From Actinomycetes bacterium (GTDB lineage: Bacteria > Actinomycetota > Actinomycetes > Mycobacteriales > Mycobacteriaceae): 64,000 nt of DNA. The number at the start of each line of letters is the position of its first letter. Position 1 is the first letter of the stretch. The position numbers and the translations under genes were made by a program. Below the pieces are notes generated by a model. The model had not been told where the DNA came from, did not search any database, and worked only from the letters and a program-made list of their open reading frames with translations. Where the stretch lies: contig JAHZJB010000064.1 of NCBI GenBank assembly GCA_022601135.1, positions 1 through 64,000 on the forward strand, given 5' to 3'. Positions 1 to 10,134 of this stretch are shown in pieces.

Positions 1-1
1 C

Positions 2-3000
2 GCCGTGATCGGCCACTCCATGGGCGAGGTCACCGCCGCCGTCGTCGCCGGCGCCCTGAGCCTGGCCGACGGCCTACACGTCATCGCCCAACGCTCCACC
101 ATCATGTCCCGCCTCACCGGACAAGGCGCCGTCGCGCTCATCGAACTGGACCCTGATGCGGCGAAGGCATGTGTCGCGGAGTTCCCCGGCGTCGAGATCG
201 CCGGCTACCTCTCGCCACGCCAGACCGCGGTCGCCGGCCCGCCCGACCAGATCGACGCCGTCATCGCCGCGATCACCGCCCGGGACAGGTTCGCTCGCCG
301 GGTCAACATGCAGGTCGCCTCCCACACCGCGCTGATCGACCCGGTGCTACCGGATCTGCGCGACGCGCTCCAGGGGCTGGCGCTCAGGGCACCGAACATC
401 CCGTTCCTGTCCACGGTTATCGACCCCCTCGACGAGGATGGGTCCGAACCCGTCCTGGATGCCGACTACTGGGTGGCCAACGTCCGTCAGCCGGTTCACT
501 TCAGCCGGGCCGTCACGGCTGCGGCCCGCGAAATCGGCACCTTCATCGAGGTGAGCGCCAACCCGATCCTGACTTACGCGGTCACCGACACGCTGGGAAC
601 GGGGCAGTACCGCAGCTTCGGGACCCTGGCCCGCGACGCCGACGACACGCTGACCTTCCATACGGCGCTCAATGCGACATTCACCAACCACGCGCCCGAA
701 ACTCCGCACCTGGCCGAGCCGCATATTGGGCTGCCGACCACACCCTGGCATCACACCCGCCATTGGGCGATCCCCAAGCGCACGCCGCCGTCGGGAGCCT
801 CGGCCCCCCGGCCCGGCACCGTGCTGGGCGCCCACACCACCGTCGCCGGCTCCCGGCCGGGACATCTGTGGCAGGCGCGGCTGGCTCCGCAGGCCAAGCC
901 CTATCCGAATTCCCACCGGTTCGCCGGGGTCGAGATCGTTCCGCTGTCGGTGCTGCTGCACACGCTGGCACTAGCCGCCACCGAGTGCGGCGCAGCCACC
1001 GGCGCGGCCGTGACGGACGCACGGTTCGACCTGCCGATCACGCTCGACCGGCCGCGCGTGGTACAGGTCTTCACCGATGGCGACGTCATCACGGTGTCAT
1101 CGACTGCGGCGTCATCGACTGCGGCGTCGTCTTCGGGGACGAGCGGCACCTCCGACACCTCCTGGGTCCGGCACGTGTCGGCACGGATTTCGGAAGAACC
1201 GTCCGGCGACGGCGCCCACGCGGCGGTCACCGAGCCAGACGTGGCCGGCTACGAACTCGCGGCACTGGCGGAACTCCACAACGCCTGGGGCATCGAGGGG
1301 CAGGCCTACCCCTGGACGGTCGCGACAGACGACTCCCACGCAGCCGCGCCCGGCACCGTGCGCGCGGTTGTGGATCTGCCGGATCACTCCGCAACAGCAG
1401 CGCTCGATGCCGCGGTGAACCTGGGTCGGCTGGTCGACGCGTCCAGCCCTGGGCTCAAGGTTCCGGCCTCGGCGGGGGCTGTGTCCTTTCGGCCTGGACT
1501 CGCTGGCGCACAAGGCGTGATCGACGCACGCCTGGCGGGTCGAGAAGGGGACGACCTTCTGGTCGACATCGCGATTGCCGACACCGAGGGCACGGTGTGG
1601 GCAGATATTCGCGCGATGCGCTACGCCGCGGTGGAACCGGATACCGCGGCGCCGGCCGATCCGAGCCGGATCGCCCACGTCCTGGATTGGCGGCCGTGGA
1701 CGGCAGCCGCGCCCGACAGCGACACCCCGCCCACCGAGACCGGGGCGGTCGCCGTCATCGGTGACGGGGACGCCGCTGACGCAGTGCGTGAACGGCTAAT
1801 CGAGGCCGGCCGCCCAAGCGCCGAACCGGGCGATGCCCGCTACGTGATGTACGTCGCAGACCCGGGGTCCAACGACGCGGATACGGATGTCGACGTGTCC
1901 GTTCGCCTCACCACAGAGGTCTCCGCACTCGTCGCCCGTCTCGCCGAGCGCGATGTGCGTAACCCGGCAACGCTGTGGATCGTCACGCGCGGGGTGCATG
2001 AGTCGGCGTCCGTCGCGGCGGTGCGTCAGAGTTGCTTATGGGGCCTGGCCGGAGTGATCGGCGCCGAGCAGCCGCAACTGTGGGGTGGCCTGGTCGATCT
2101 GACGGGCAGCGAAGATCCCGCCGAACTGGACGACGGCGTGGCTGTGCTCGCCGCGACGCTGTCAACGCCCATCAAGTCCGTCGCGGCGCTCCGGGATCGA
2201 CAGATTCTCACGTCAACGTTGGCCCAGATCACCGCCGAACCGGCACGAGCCGCGGTGCGGTGCCGCCCCGACGCTGCCTACCTGATCACCGGGGGCATGG
2301 GTGCGCTCGGCTTGCTCATGGCGGATTGGCTCGCCGACCGGGGTGCCCGACGGGTCATCCTCGCCGGCCGCTCGTCGCTGCCGCCCCGGCGAGCTTGGGG
2401 CGCGAAGAACGGCCAGCGGACCTCGGCAACCCCGGCTGTCCCGGACCTGGATGCCGACACCAGGCGAAAGATCGCCGCGATCCGTGCACTCGAGATGCGG
2501 GGGGTGTCCGTCGAGACGGTGGCACTCGACATCGGCTCAGCCGCTGCGGTGCGCGCGGTGCTCGACAAGCGCGACGCCGACGGCGCTCCACCGATTCGGG
2601 GTGTCATCCATGCTGCCGGGGTCACCGAAGCGCAGCTGCTCACCGAGATCGAGGGGCAGCGGGTGCGCGACACGTTGTGGCCGAAGGTCGCCGGCGCCCA
2701 AGCGCTGCACGAGGTCTTCCCTCCGGGCACGCTGGACTTCCTCTATCTGACCGCCTCGGCGGGTGCAGTGTTCGGCATCCCGGGTCAGGGCGCCTACGCT
2801 GCCGCCAACGCCTACCTGGATGCGCTGGCTCGAGCCCGCCACCTGCAGGGCTGCAACACCGTCAGCCTGGACTGGGTGGCCTGGCAGGGCCTCGGCTTCG
2901 CCAGGGAGGCGCAGATCGTGATCTCGGAGCTGGATCGGGTCGGGTCGCGACCGGTCGCTGCTGCCGAGGCGTTGGCGGCCTGGGAGTTCGCCAGCCGTTT

Positions 3001-3451
3001 CGATGTCGATCAGGTGGTGATGGCGCCGATGCTGTCGTCCGAGGACGCCACGGCGGTCACCTCCGAGAGCCATCGCCCATCGGCACCGACAGTGGCCTGG
3101 TCGTCGCTGGCTCCGGCCGAATTGCTGACCGAGCTGCAGGCCGGGTTACGCAGCATATTGGCGACCGAGCTGCGCCTGCCGGAGAGCGACGTTCACACTG
3201 ATCGGCCGTTCGCCGAGATGGGGCTCAACTCCGTGATGGCGATGTCGATCCGGCGTGAGGTCGAGCGATTGGTGGGGCTGGAGTTGTCGGCCACGATGCT
3301 GTTCAACCATCCGACGATCGCGACGTTTGCGACCTACCTCGCCGACCAGTTGGTGCCCGACGTCGACGCCGGCGAATCGGCTAACGAAGCAGCCGAGGAG
3401 GCGGGCGACAGCCTGCTCGATTCGCTGTTCGACAGTGTTGAATCGAACTGA
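2..3451 (+). CDS. PpsB-like type I polyketide synthase, 5'-truncated by window edge (AT-DH-KR-ACP visible)
   Basis: AT motif GHSMGEV; VASH motif; DH-like HRFAGVEIVP (HxxxGxxxxP); KR YLITGGMGALG and AYAAANAYLD; ACP MGLNSVMAM; C-terminal DSLLDSLFDSVESN resembles the PpsB C-terminus. Frame is open to window base 2. Confidence 0.9.
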   Translation, partial: AVIGHSMGEVTAAVVAGALSLADGLHVIAQRSTIMSRLTGQGAVALIELDPDAAKACVAEFPGVEIAGYLSPRQTAVAGPPDQIDAVIAAITARDRFARRVNMQVASHTALIDPVLPDLRDALQGLALRAPNIPFLSTVIDPLDEDGSEPVLDADYWVANVRQPVHFSRAVTAAAREIGTFIEVSANPILTYAVTDTLGTGQYRSFGTLARDADDTLTFHTALNATFTNHAPETPHLAEPHIGLPTTPWHHTRHWAIPKRTPPSGASAPRPGTVLGAHTTVAGSRPGHLWQARLAPQAKPYPNSHRFAGVEIVPLSVLLHTLALAATECGAATGAAVTDARFDLPITLDRPRVVQVFTDGDVITVSSTAASSTAASSSGTSGTSDTSWVRHVSARISEEPSGDGAHAAVTEPDVAGYELAALAELHNAWGIEGQAYPWTVATDDSHAAAPGTVRAVVDLPDHSATAALDAAVNLGRLVDASSPGLKVPASAGAVSFRPGLAGAQGVIDARLAGREGDDLLVDIAIADTEGTVWADIRAMRYAAVEPDTAAPADPSRIAHVLDWRPWTAAAPDSDTPPTETGAVAVIGDGDAADAVRERLIEAGRPSAEPGDARYVMYVADPGSNDADTDVDVSVRLTTEVSALVARLAERDVRNPATLWIVTRGVHESASVAAVRQSCLWGLAGVIGAEQPQLWGGLVDLTGSEDPAELDDGVAVLAATLSTPIKSVAALRDRQILTSTLAQITAEPARAAVRCRPDAAYLITGGMGALGLLMADWLADRGARRVILAGRSSLPPRRAWGAKNGQRTSATPAVPDLDADTRRKIAAIRALEMRGVSVETVALDIGSAAAVRAVLDKRDADGAPPIRGVIHAAGVTEAQLLTEIEGQRVRDTLWPKVAGAQALHEVFPPGTLDFLYLTASAGAVFGIPGQGAYAAANAYLDALARARHLQGCNTVSLDWVAWQGLGFAREAQIVISELDRVGSRPVAAAEALAAWEFASRFDVDQVVMAPMLSSEDATAVTSESHRPSAPTVAWSSLAPAELLTELQAGLRSILATELRLPESDVHTDRPFAEMGLNSVMAMSIRREVERLVGLELSATMLFNHPTIATFATYLADQLVPDVDAGESANEAAEEAGDSLLDSLFDSVESN
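1096..1125. repeat. 15-bp tandem repeat (gtcatcgactgcggc)x2 in the DH region of the first PKS
   Basis: Two exact contiguous units; encodes SSTAASSTAASS. Confidence 0.9.
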
Positions 3452-3535
3452 CGACCAGCGACCCGCCGATTTCTGGATTCACCCGATTCGAGAGAACATG
3501 GAGATGTCGGGAGCCGATTCGAAAGGAATTCGCTG

Positions 3536-5281
3536 ATGCCAGCTGTGACGGCATTGTCTCAGACCTCTATCCCCGAGGTGCTTGCCGACCGTGCGCGGCA
3601 GCAGCCTGACGATATCGCGTACACGTTCATCGACTACGAGATCGACCCGGCGGGGGTTCCGGAGAGTCTGACCTGGTCCGAACTGCATGAACGCGCGCAG
3701 ATCGTCGCCGAAAAGCTGGCGGCGTGCGGCTCCCCGGGAGACCGGGTGGCGATCCTGGCCCCGCAATGCATGGAGTATCTCGTCGGCGTCTACGGCGCCA
3801 TCGCGGGTGGATTCATCGCAGTACCGTTGTCGATGCCGCAGTTGCGTCAACACGACGAGCGGGTCACCGGCGCGATGCAGGATTCGACGCCGGTCGCGGT
3901 GCTCACCACCTCAGCCGTGGTCGACGACGTGCGAAAGTACGGTCAGGTAGACCCGAGGCAGCGAGCCCCGAAGTTCATCGAGGTCGACACCCTGGATTAC
4001 GATTCCCCGCCCAAATCCAGCGCACCGGTCTCCTTGCCCAAGACGGCCTACCTGCAGTACACGTCGGGTTCGACGCGCAGACCTGCCGGCGTCGTGGTGT
4101 CCCATCGCAATGTCCTCGTCAACGTCGGTCAATTGCTGACCGACTACTACGAGGCGCACCCGGATGGACCGCCTGAAGACACCACAATCGTGTCCTGGCT
4201 GCCCTTCTATCACGACATGGGGCTCATCGTGGGGTTGTTCATTCCCCTGCTACTGGGCCGGCGAGCGGTCTTCATGAGCCCCATCGCGTTCATGCAGCGG
4301 CCGGCCCGCTGGATTCAGCAGCTGGCGTCAGCCACCGGCGCGTTCACCGCGGCACCCAACTTCGCCTTCGAGCTGGCGGTGAAGCGCACCACCGACGGGG
4401 ACCTTGCGGGCATGGACTTGGGCGGTGTGTCGGTGATGATCAACGGCGCCGAGCGGGTGCACGGGTCAACGGTGCGGCGCTTCAACGACCGATTTTCCGC
4501 GTTCAACCTGCCCGATCAGGCGTTGCGTCCGTCCTACGGACTGGCGGAGGCAACGGTCTATGTGTCCTCGTCGGCCGGCGGCCGTCCGGCGACAGCGGTC
4601 TGGTTCGATTACGAGAAGCTGGCTGCCGGCCATGCCGAACCATGCGAAGACGGCGGCGGTTCGGAACACATCGGCCTTGGCACCCCCCGGTCAACCACGG
4701 TACGGGTGGTCGATCCCGAGACGTGCGGAGAGAATCCGGCGGGCAAGATCGGCGAGGTGTGGCTTCATGGCGACCACGTGGCCGGCGGCTACTGGCACAA
4801 CCCGCGGCTGACCGAGCAGCTGTTCGCCGGCCAGTTGGGGGAGCCCACTGCAGGCACCCCCCGGGGGCCATGGCTGCGCACCGGCGACCTGGGTGTGATG
4901 TTCGACGATGAGCTCTACATCATCGGCCGGATGAAGGATCTGGTGATCGTCGATGGCCGCAATCACTATCCCGACGATATCGAGGCCACCGTCGCCGAGT
5001 TCACCGGCGGCCGAGTCGCGGCGATCTCGATTCCGGACGAGGCCAGCGAGAAGTTGGTGGTGATCGCCGAGCTGAAGAAGCAGCTGGAGGCTGCCGCGGT
5101 GGCATCGCTGAAGCAACAGGTGACGGCTGCGGTATCAATGACCCACAGCGTGCGGCTGGCCGACTTTGTGCTGGTCGGTCCGGGCTCACTGCCGTTGACC
5201 ACCAGTGGCAAAGTGCGCCGGGCGACGTCGGTCGAGCTGTACCTCGGTGAGAAATTCACTCGTCAGGATGTCTCTCCATGA
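3536..5281 (+). CDS. fadD26: Long-chain fatty-acyl-AMP ligase (FAAL), FadD26-like
   Basis: YLQYTSGSTRRPAGVVVSHRNV, SWLPFYHDMGLI, RPSYGLAEATVYV, WLRTGDLG, VDGRNHYPDDIE motifs; located directly before the PpsA-like gene; ATGA overlap with the next gene. Confidence 0.9.
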   Translation: MPAVTALSQTSIPEVLADRARQQPDDIAYTFIDYEIDPAGVPESLTWSELHERAQIVAEKLAACGSPGDRVAILAPQCMEYLVGVYGAIAGGFIAVPLSMPQLRQHDERVTGAMQDSTPVAVLTTSAVVDDVRKYGQVDPRQRAPKFIEVDTLDYDSPPKSSAPVSLPKTAYLQYTSGSTRRPAGVVVSHRNVLVNVGQLLTDYYEAHPDGPPEDTTIVSWLPFYHDMGLIVGLFIPLLLGRRAVFMSPIAFMQRPARWIQQLASATGAFTAAPNFAFELAVKRTTDGDLAGMDLGGVSVMINGAERVHGSTVRRFNDRFSAFNLPDQALRPSYGLAEATVYVSSSAGGRPATAVWFDYEKLAAGHAEPCEDGGGSEHIGLGTPRSTTVRVVDPETCGENPAGKIGEVWLHGDHVAGGYWHNPRLTEQLFAGQLGEPTAGTPRGPWLRTGDLGVMFDDELYIIGRMKDLVIVDGRNHYPDDIEATVAEFTGGRVAAISIPDEASEKLVVIAELKKQLEAAAVASLKQQVTAAVSMTHSVRLADFVLVGPGSLPLTTSGKVRRATSVELYLGEKFTRQDVSP

Positions 5282-8200
5282 CCTCAGCCCTCGACGAGGC
5301 TGCTGTTCGGAGATGGTTGGTCGACTACCTGGTCGAGAACAACGGCTGCAGTCCTGAGCACATCGACAGTGGTGCCTCGATGCACGATCTCGGTGTGGGC
5401 TCCAGGGACGCGGTGGTCCTGACGGGGGTGCTGTCGGAGTTTCTGGGCCGCGTGGTGTCTCCGGTGGACTTTTGGCAGTACCCGACGGTGGACGCGCTGG
5501 CGAGGTACCTGACCGGTGGCGAGGTCGAGCCGGTCACCGTGGCAACCGGCAGCGCCGGCCACGCGACGATGAACGAGCCGATCGCGGTGGTCGGGGTGGG
5601 CTGCCGGTTCCCGGGCGATGAGGGCAATATCGAAGGCCCAGAAGAGTATTGGGACTTCCTCACACAGGGGCGTTCGTCGATCGGTGAAATACCCGCGCAG
5701 CGGTGGACGTGGTGTGACGACGGCACCCCGGAGGGTGTCGCGGCTCTGACGGGTATCACGCGGTGGGGTTCGTTCCTGCGCGACATCGATGCTTTCGACG
5801 CCGAGTTCTTCGAGATCATGCCGCGCGAAGCGACCCGGATGGAGCCGCAGCAGCGGCTGCTGCTGGAGGTCACCCACGAAGCGCTGGAGCACGCCGGCAT
5901 CCCCGCCGATTCCCTGGCCGAGACTCAGACCGGCGTGTTTGCCGGGGCGAGCACTGGCGACTACGCCCACCTCGGGGGTATGGATCTGAACCAGGTCGAC
6001 GCGTGGTACAGCACTGGTGGGGCGTTGAGCATCATCGCCAACCGGGTGTCGTACTACTTCGATCTGCGCGGGCCGTCGGTCACGATCGACACGGCGTGTT
6101 CGTCGTCGTTGGTTGCGGTGCACCTGGCGTGTCAGAGCCTGCGCTCGGGCGACTCGAATCTGGCGCTGGCCGCCGGGGTGAACCTGCTGCTCTCCCCGGC
6201 CGCCACCAGGAGTTTCGACCAGCTCGAGGCGTTGTCGAAGACGGGGCAATGCCATAGCTTCGACGCCGCGGCCGATGGGTTCGTGCGCGGCGAGGGCTGC
6301 GGGGTCACCGTGCTCAAACGGCTCTGCGACGCAGAGCGCGACGGCGACCGGATCCTGGCGGTGATCCGCGGTTCGGCGGTCAACCAGGACGGGCGCTCCA
6401 ACGGCCTGATGGCACCCAACCCGGCCGCCCAGATGGCGGTTCTGCGGTCCGCCTACGCCGCGGCAGGGGTAGAGCCACGCGATGTCGACTACGTCGAAAC
6501 CCACGGCACCGGAACACTGCTCGGTGATCCGATCGAAGCCCGCGCACTGGGCTCCGTGCTCGGCAAGGGCCGCGCCGCCGACGCCCCCTTGTTGATCGGA
6601 GCGGTCAAGTCCAACCTGGGCCATCTGGAAGCCGCGGCCGGAATCGCCGGCTTCATCAAAGCCGTACTGGCGCTGCAGCACACCACGATCCCGGCCAACC
6701 TGGGCTACCAGAACCCCAACCCGCACATACCCTTCGACAAGTTGCGGCTGAAAGTGATTGCCGAGCATACGGATTGGGTGCCGGCAGGGCGGCCACGCCG
6801 GGCCGGGATCTCATCGTTCGGGTTCGGCGGCACCAACGCCCACGTGGTGATCGAACAAGCACCGGTGCCGGCACCCCCACCGGCCGAACAGAACGAGCCG
6901 GCGGTGACCACGCTGGTGATATCGGGCAAGACAGAAGAGCGCATCGCCGCACAGGCCGGCCGGCTCGCCGACTGGATGATCGGCCCCCAGGGCGCCCTGG
7001 CCTCGCTCTCCGAAGTGGCCCACACCCTCAACCACCACCGCTCCCAGCACCCCAAATTCGCCACCGTCGCCGCCCGCGACACAACCCAAGCCATCGCCGG
7101 CCTGCGCGCCCTGGCCAACGGCCAGACCGCACCCGGCCTCGTCGCTCCCCATACCGGTACCGGCAAGCGCGGCATCGTGTTCGTGTATTCGGGGCAGGGG
7201 TCGCAGTGGGCCGGGATGGCCCGCCAGCTACTGGCCGATGAGTCCGCTTTCCTCACCGCGCTCGCCGAGATCGAACCGGTATTCCTCGAGCAGGTCGGCT
7301 TCTCGCTCTACGACATCATCGCCAACGGCCAACCCATCGACGGCGACGCCCAGGTCCAGCCGGTCCTGATGGGCCTGCAACTGGCCCTCACCGAACTGTG
7401 GCGCTCCTACGGCGTCCACCCCGACGCCGTGATCGGCCACTCCATGGGCGAGGTCACCGCCGCCGTCGTCGCCGGCGCCCTGAGCCTGGCCGACGGCCTA
7501 CACGTCATCGCCCAACGCTCCACCATCATGTCCCGCCTCACCGGACAAGGCGCCGTCGCCCTCGCCAATCTCGACGCCGACGCCACCGCGGCCCTGATCA
7601 CAGACCATCCCGGCGTCGAGATCGCCGGCTACCTCTCGCCACGCCAGACCGCGGTCGCCGGCCCGCCCGACCAGATCGACGCCGTCATCGCCGCGATCAC
7701 CGCGCAGAATATCTTCGCTCGCCGGGTCAACATGCAGGTCGCCTCCCACACCGCGCTGATGGACGCGGTGCTACCCGATATCCGAACGGCCCTTGCCGAC
7801 ATCACGCCGAACGTTCCAACGCTGCCGGTGCTTTCCACCGTCACCGACACCGGATCGGCACCTGCTTTCGACGCCGACTACTGGGTGGCCAACGTCCGCC
7901 AACCCGTCCGGTTCAGCCAGGCCATCGCTGCGGCAGCCCAGGATCACGGTGTGTTCGTCGAGATCAGCCCGCACTCGACGCTGGGCCAGTCGATCAGCGA
8001 TACGGTGGCCGCACTGGGCGGCGACTCGGGTCACCGCACCATCGGGACGCTGGCTCGCGACGCCGACGACACGCTGACCTTCCACGCGAATCTGAACGCC
8101 ACCCACACTTCCCGCCCGCCGCACACCGGGCATCCCGCCGAACCGCACGTCGCGCTGCCGACCACACCGTGGCGCCACACCCACCACTGGGTTGATGTCC

Positions 8201-10128
8201 GGACGAAGAAGCGTGCCGGCAACGAACACGTCGGCGCACTCCCGGCGGGCAGCACGGTCCCCGCGGCGTGGTTCTGCGAACTGACCTGGCCGGTCCGGCA
8301 GCTACCGCCGGCTGCCGAAGTCCGGTTCAACGCTTCGCAGGCCCACTGGCTGGTCATCGCCGACACCGCCATCGCAGCAGAACTGGCTCGTCTACTCGGG
8401 GATGGCGGACCCACAGTCACCACGCTGTCGTCCCCGGACGACGAAGCGGCCCTCGCGCGGGCCCTCGACACGGCCACCCACGTGCTGTATGCACCGCCGG
8501 TGTGCGACCGCCAAGACCACCAAGACCACCAAGACCGTGGCTACCACGTCTTCGAAGCGGGCCGGGCTGTCGCGTTGGCGGCAGTCAAGGGTGCGCATTC
8601 GCCCAAGCTGTTTCTGCTGACGCGCAATGCGCAACCCGTCGCCGAGGGCGACCGGGCCAACCCGGCGCACGCCGTGCTGTGGGGCCTGGGCCGGACGCTG
8701 GCGCTAGAGCATCCCGAGATCTGGGGGGCGGTGCTCGACGTCGACGAATCGGTACCCGCGGTGGTCGCGGCCCGCTGGGTGCTGACCGAAGCCGAGGGCG
8801 CCGGCGGCGAGGACCAGATCGTGTACCGCGCAGGCACCCGCAGGGTCGCGCGCCTGATCCAGTCGCTACCACCGGCCACCCCGCTCGAGGCGGACACCCT
8901 GGATCTCGACGGTGCCCACCTGGTTATCGGCGCAACCGGCAACCTCGGTCCGCAGATCATCGAGCAACTCGCTGCCATGGGTGCGCGCACCGTCGTCGCC
9001 CTGTCCCGCAGCCCGGGTACCCGGCTCGACGAGGTCACCGCCCGGCTTTCGGCGACCGGCACCAGCGTTGTGACCGTGGCGGCCGACGCCTCCGACGAGC
9101 CGTCGCTGAGCGCGGTGTTCGACCGGTTCGGCGTCGACCTTCCGCCGCTGGCCGGAATCTACCTGGCGGCGATGGGCGGGGGGCCGGTGACGCTGACCGA
9201 GATGACCCAGGACGACGTCGTCGCCATGTTCCGCCCAAAAATCGACGCAGTAGCGCTGCTGGACAAGCTGTCGCTCGGGCATCCGGTGCAACAGTTCGTG
9301 CTGTTTTCATCGATCTCCGGAGTGCTCGGGTCGCGGTGGCTGGCCCACTACGCAGCGACCACCACCTACCTGGATACCTTCGCGTTCCGCCGCCGGGCCG
9401 CGGGTTTGCCCGCGTGCGCCATCGACTGGGGGCTGTGGAAGTCGCTGGCCGATGCCCAGACCGGATTCGAACGCCAGGCGACGATGGAATCCGGTTTGGA
9501 ACCTATGGACGATGCCGTTGCGATCACCGCGTTGCGGTCGTTCGTCGGGCCCCAGGCCCCGCCTCGGGCCACCGTGGTCGCCGCTGACTGGCCTCGACTG
9601 GCCACCGCCTACCGCACCCGCGCACAGCTGCACATCCTCGATGACCTGCTGGCGGCCGAATTTGGCGATGAACCGATTGCGCTTTCGGCGAACACGAAAT
9701 TCCGGGAGGAACTGCGGGAGTGTGACGCTGCGGAACGGATCGAGTTGCTGACCGATCACGTAGCCGCTCACGTTGCCGCCGCGATGGGCCTGGCCTCGGC
9801 AAACGCGCTGGATCCCACCGTCGGGTTCTTCCAGTTCGGAATGGATTCGCTGATGAGCGTCACCCTGCAGCGTTCGCTGAGTGAGAGCCTCGGAGAGGTG
9901 CTGCCCGCATCAGTGGTCTTCGATTACCCGACCCTGGAAGCCCTCACCGAGTATTTGGCTTCGATGCTTCCTGAGATAATCGGAACCGCCGGTGGTGGGC
10001 ACGGGGTTGGGGACCCGGCCGGCTCGGGTGGTACAGGTGAGGTAGGCCCCTCGGTGGACACCGAGAACACCTACGACGACCTGGCCGAGGACGAACTGCT
10101 TGCGCGACTGTCGGAAAGATTGAGTTAG
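5278..10128 (+). CDS. ppsA: PpsA-like type I PKS (ACP-KS-AT-KR-ACP)
   Basis: N-terminal [47 protein letters not shown]-terminal [12 protein letters not shown]. Domain order and N-terminus match recalled Mtb PpsA. Confidence 0.88.
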   Translation: MTSALDEAAVRRWLVDYLVENNGCSPEHIDSGASMHDLGVGSRDAVVLTGVLSEFLGRVVSPVDFWQYPTVDALARYLTGGEVEPVTVATGSAGHATMNEPIAVVGVGCRFPGDEGNIEGPEEYWDFLTQGRSSIGEIPAQRWTWCDDGTPEGVAALTGITRWGSFLRDIDAFDAEFFEIMPREATRMEPQQRLLLEVTHEALEHAGIPADSLAETQTGVFAGASTGDYAHLGGMDLNQVDAWYSTGGALSIIANRVSYYFDLRGPSVTIDTACSSSLVAVHLACQSLRSGDSNLALAAGVNLLLSPAATRSFDQLEALSKTGQCHSFDAAADGFVRGEGCGVTVLKRLCDAERDGDRILAVIRGSAVNQDGRSNGLMAPNPAAQMAVLRSAYAAAGVEPRDVDYVETHGTGTLLGDPIEARALGSVLGKGRAADAPLLIGAVKSNLGHLEAAAGIAGFIKAVLALQHTTIPANLGYQNPNPHIPFDKLRLKVIAEHTDWVPAGRPRRAGISSFGFGGTNAHVVIEQAPVPAPPPAEQNEPAVTTLVISGKTEERIAAQAGRLADWMIGPQGALASLSEVAHTLNHHRSQHPKFATVAARDTTQAIAGLRALANGQTAPGLVAPHTGTGKRGIVFVYSGQGSQWAGMARQLLADESAFLTALAEIEPVFLEQVGFSLYDIIANGQPIDGDAQVQPVLMGLQLALTELWRSYGVHPDAVIGHSMGEVTAAVVAGALSLADGLHVIAQRSTIMSRLTGQGAVALANLDADATAALITDHPGVEIAGYLSPRQTAVAGPPDQIDAVIAAITAQNIFARRVNMQVASHTALMDAVLPDIRTALADITPNVPTLPVLSTVTDTGSAPAFDADYWVANVRQPVRFSQAIAAAAQDHGVFVEISPHSTLGQSISDTVAALGGDSGHRTIGTLARDADDTLTFHANLNATHTSRPPHTGHPAEPHVALPTTPWRHTHHWVDVRTKKRAGNEHVGALPAGSTVPAAWFCELTWPVRQLPPAAEVRFNASQAHWLVIADTAIAAELARLLGDGGPTVTTLSSPDDEAALARALDTATHVLYAPPVCDRQDHQDHQDRGYHVFEAGRAVALAAVKGAHSPKLFLLTRNAQPVAEGDRANPAHAVLWGLGRTLALEHPEIWGAVLDVDESVPAVVAARWVLTEAEGAGGEDQIVYRAGTRRVARLIQSLPPATPLEADTLDLDGAHLVIGATGNLGPQIIEQLAAMGARTVVALSRSPGTRLDEVTARLSATGTSVVTVAADASDEPSLSAVFDRFGVDLPPLAGIYLAAMGGGPVTLTEMTQDDVVAMFRPKIDAVALLDKLSLGHPVQQFVLFSSISGVLGSRWLAHYAATTTYLDTFAFRRRAAGLPACAIDWGLWKSLADAQTGFERQATMESGLEPMDDAVAITALRSFVGPQAPPRATVVAADWPRLATAYRTRAQLHILDDLLAAEFGDEPIALSANTKFREELRECDAAERIELLTDHVAAHVAAAMGLASANALDPTVGFFQFGMDSLMSVTLQRSLSESLGEVLPASVVFDYPTLEALTEYLASMLPEIIGTAGGGHGVGDPAGSGGTGEVGPSVDTENTYDDLAEDELLARLSERLS
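8511..8537. repeat. 9-bp tandem repeat (ccaagacca)x3 in the PpsA-like AT-KR linker
   Basis: Two exact units plus one with a final-base change; encodes [11 protein letters not shown]. Confidence 0.9.
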
Positions 10129-10134
10129 AGCGAG

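Noticed and set aside
169-1764. Plus-strand ORF (531 aa) in another frame of the first PKS
   Set aside because: Arg/Pro/Gly-rich out-of-frame translation; PKS motifs are in the other frame.
5284-6768. Long minus-strand ORF (494 aa) antisense to the PpsA-like gene
   Set aside because: Arg/Gly/His/Val-rich shadow ORF of high-GC codon bias; the plus strand has clear KS motifs.
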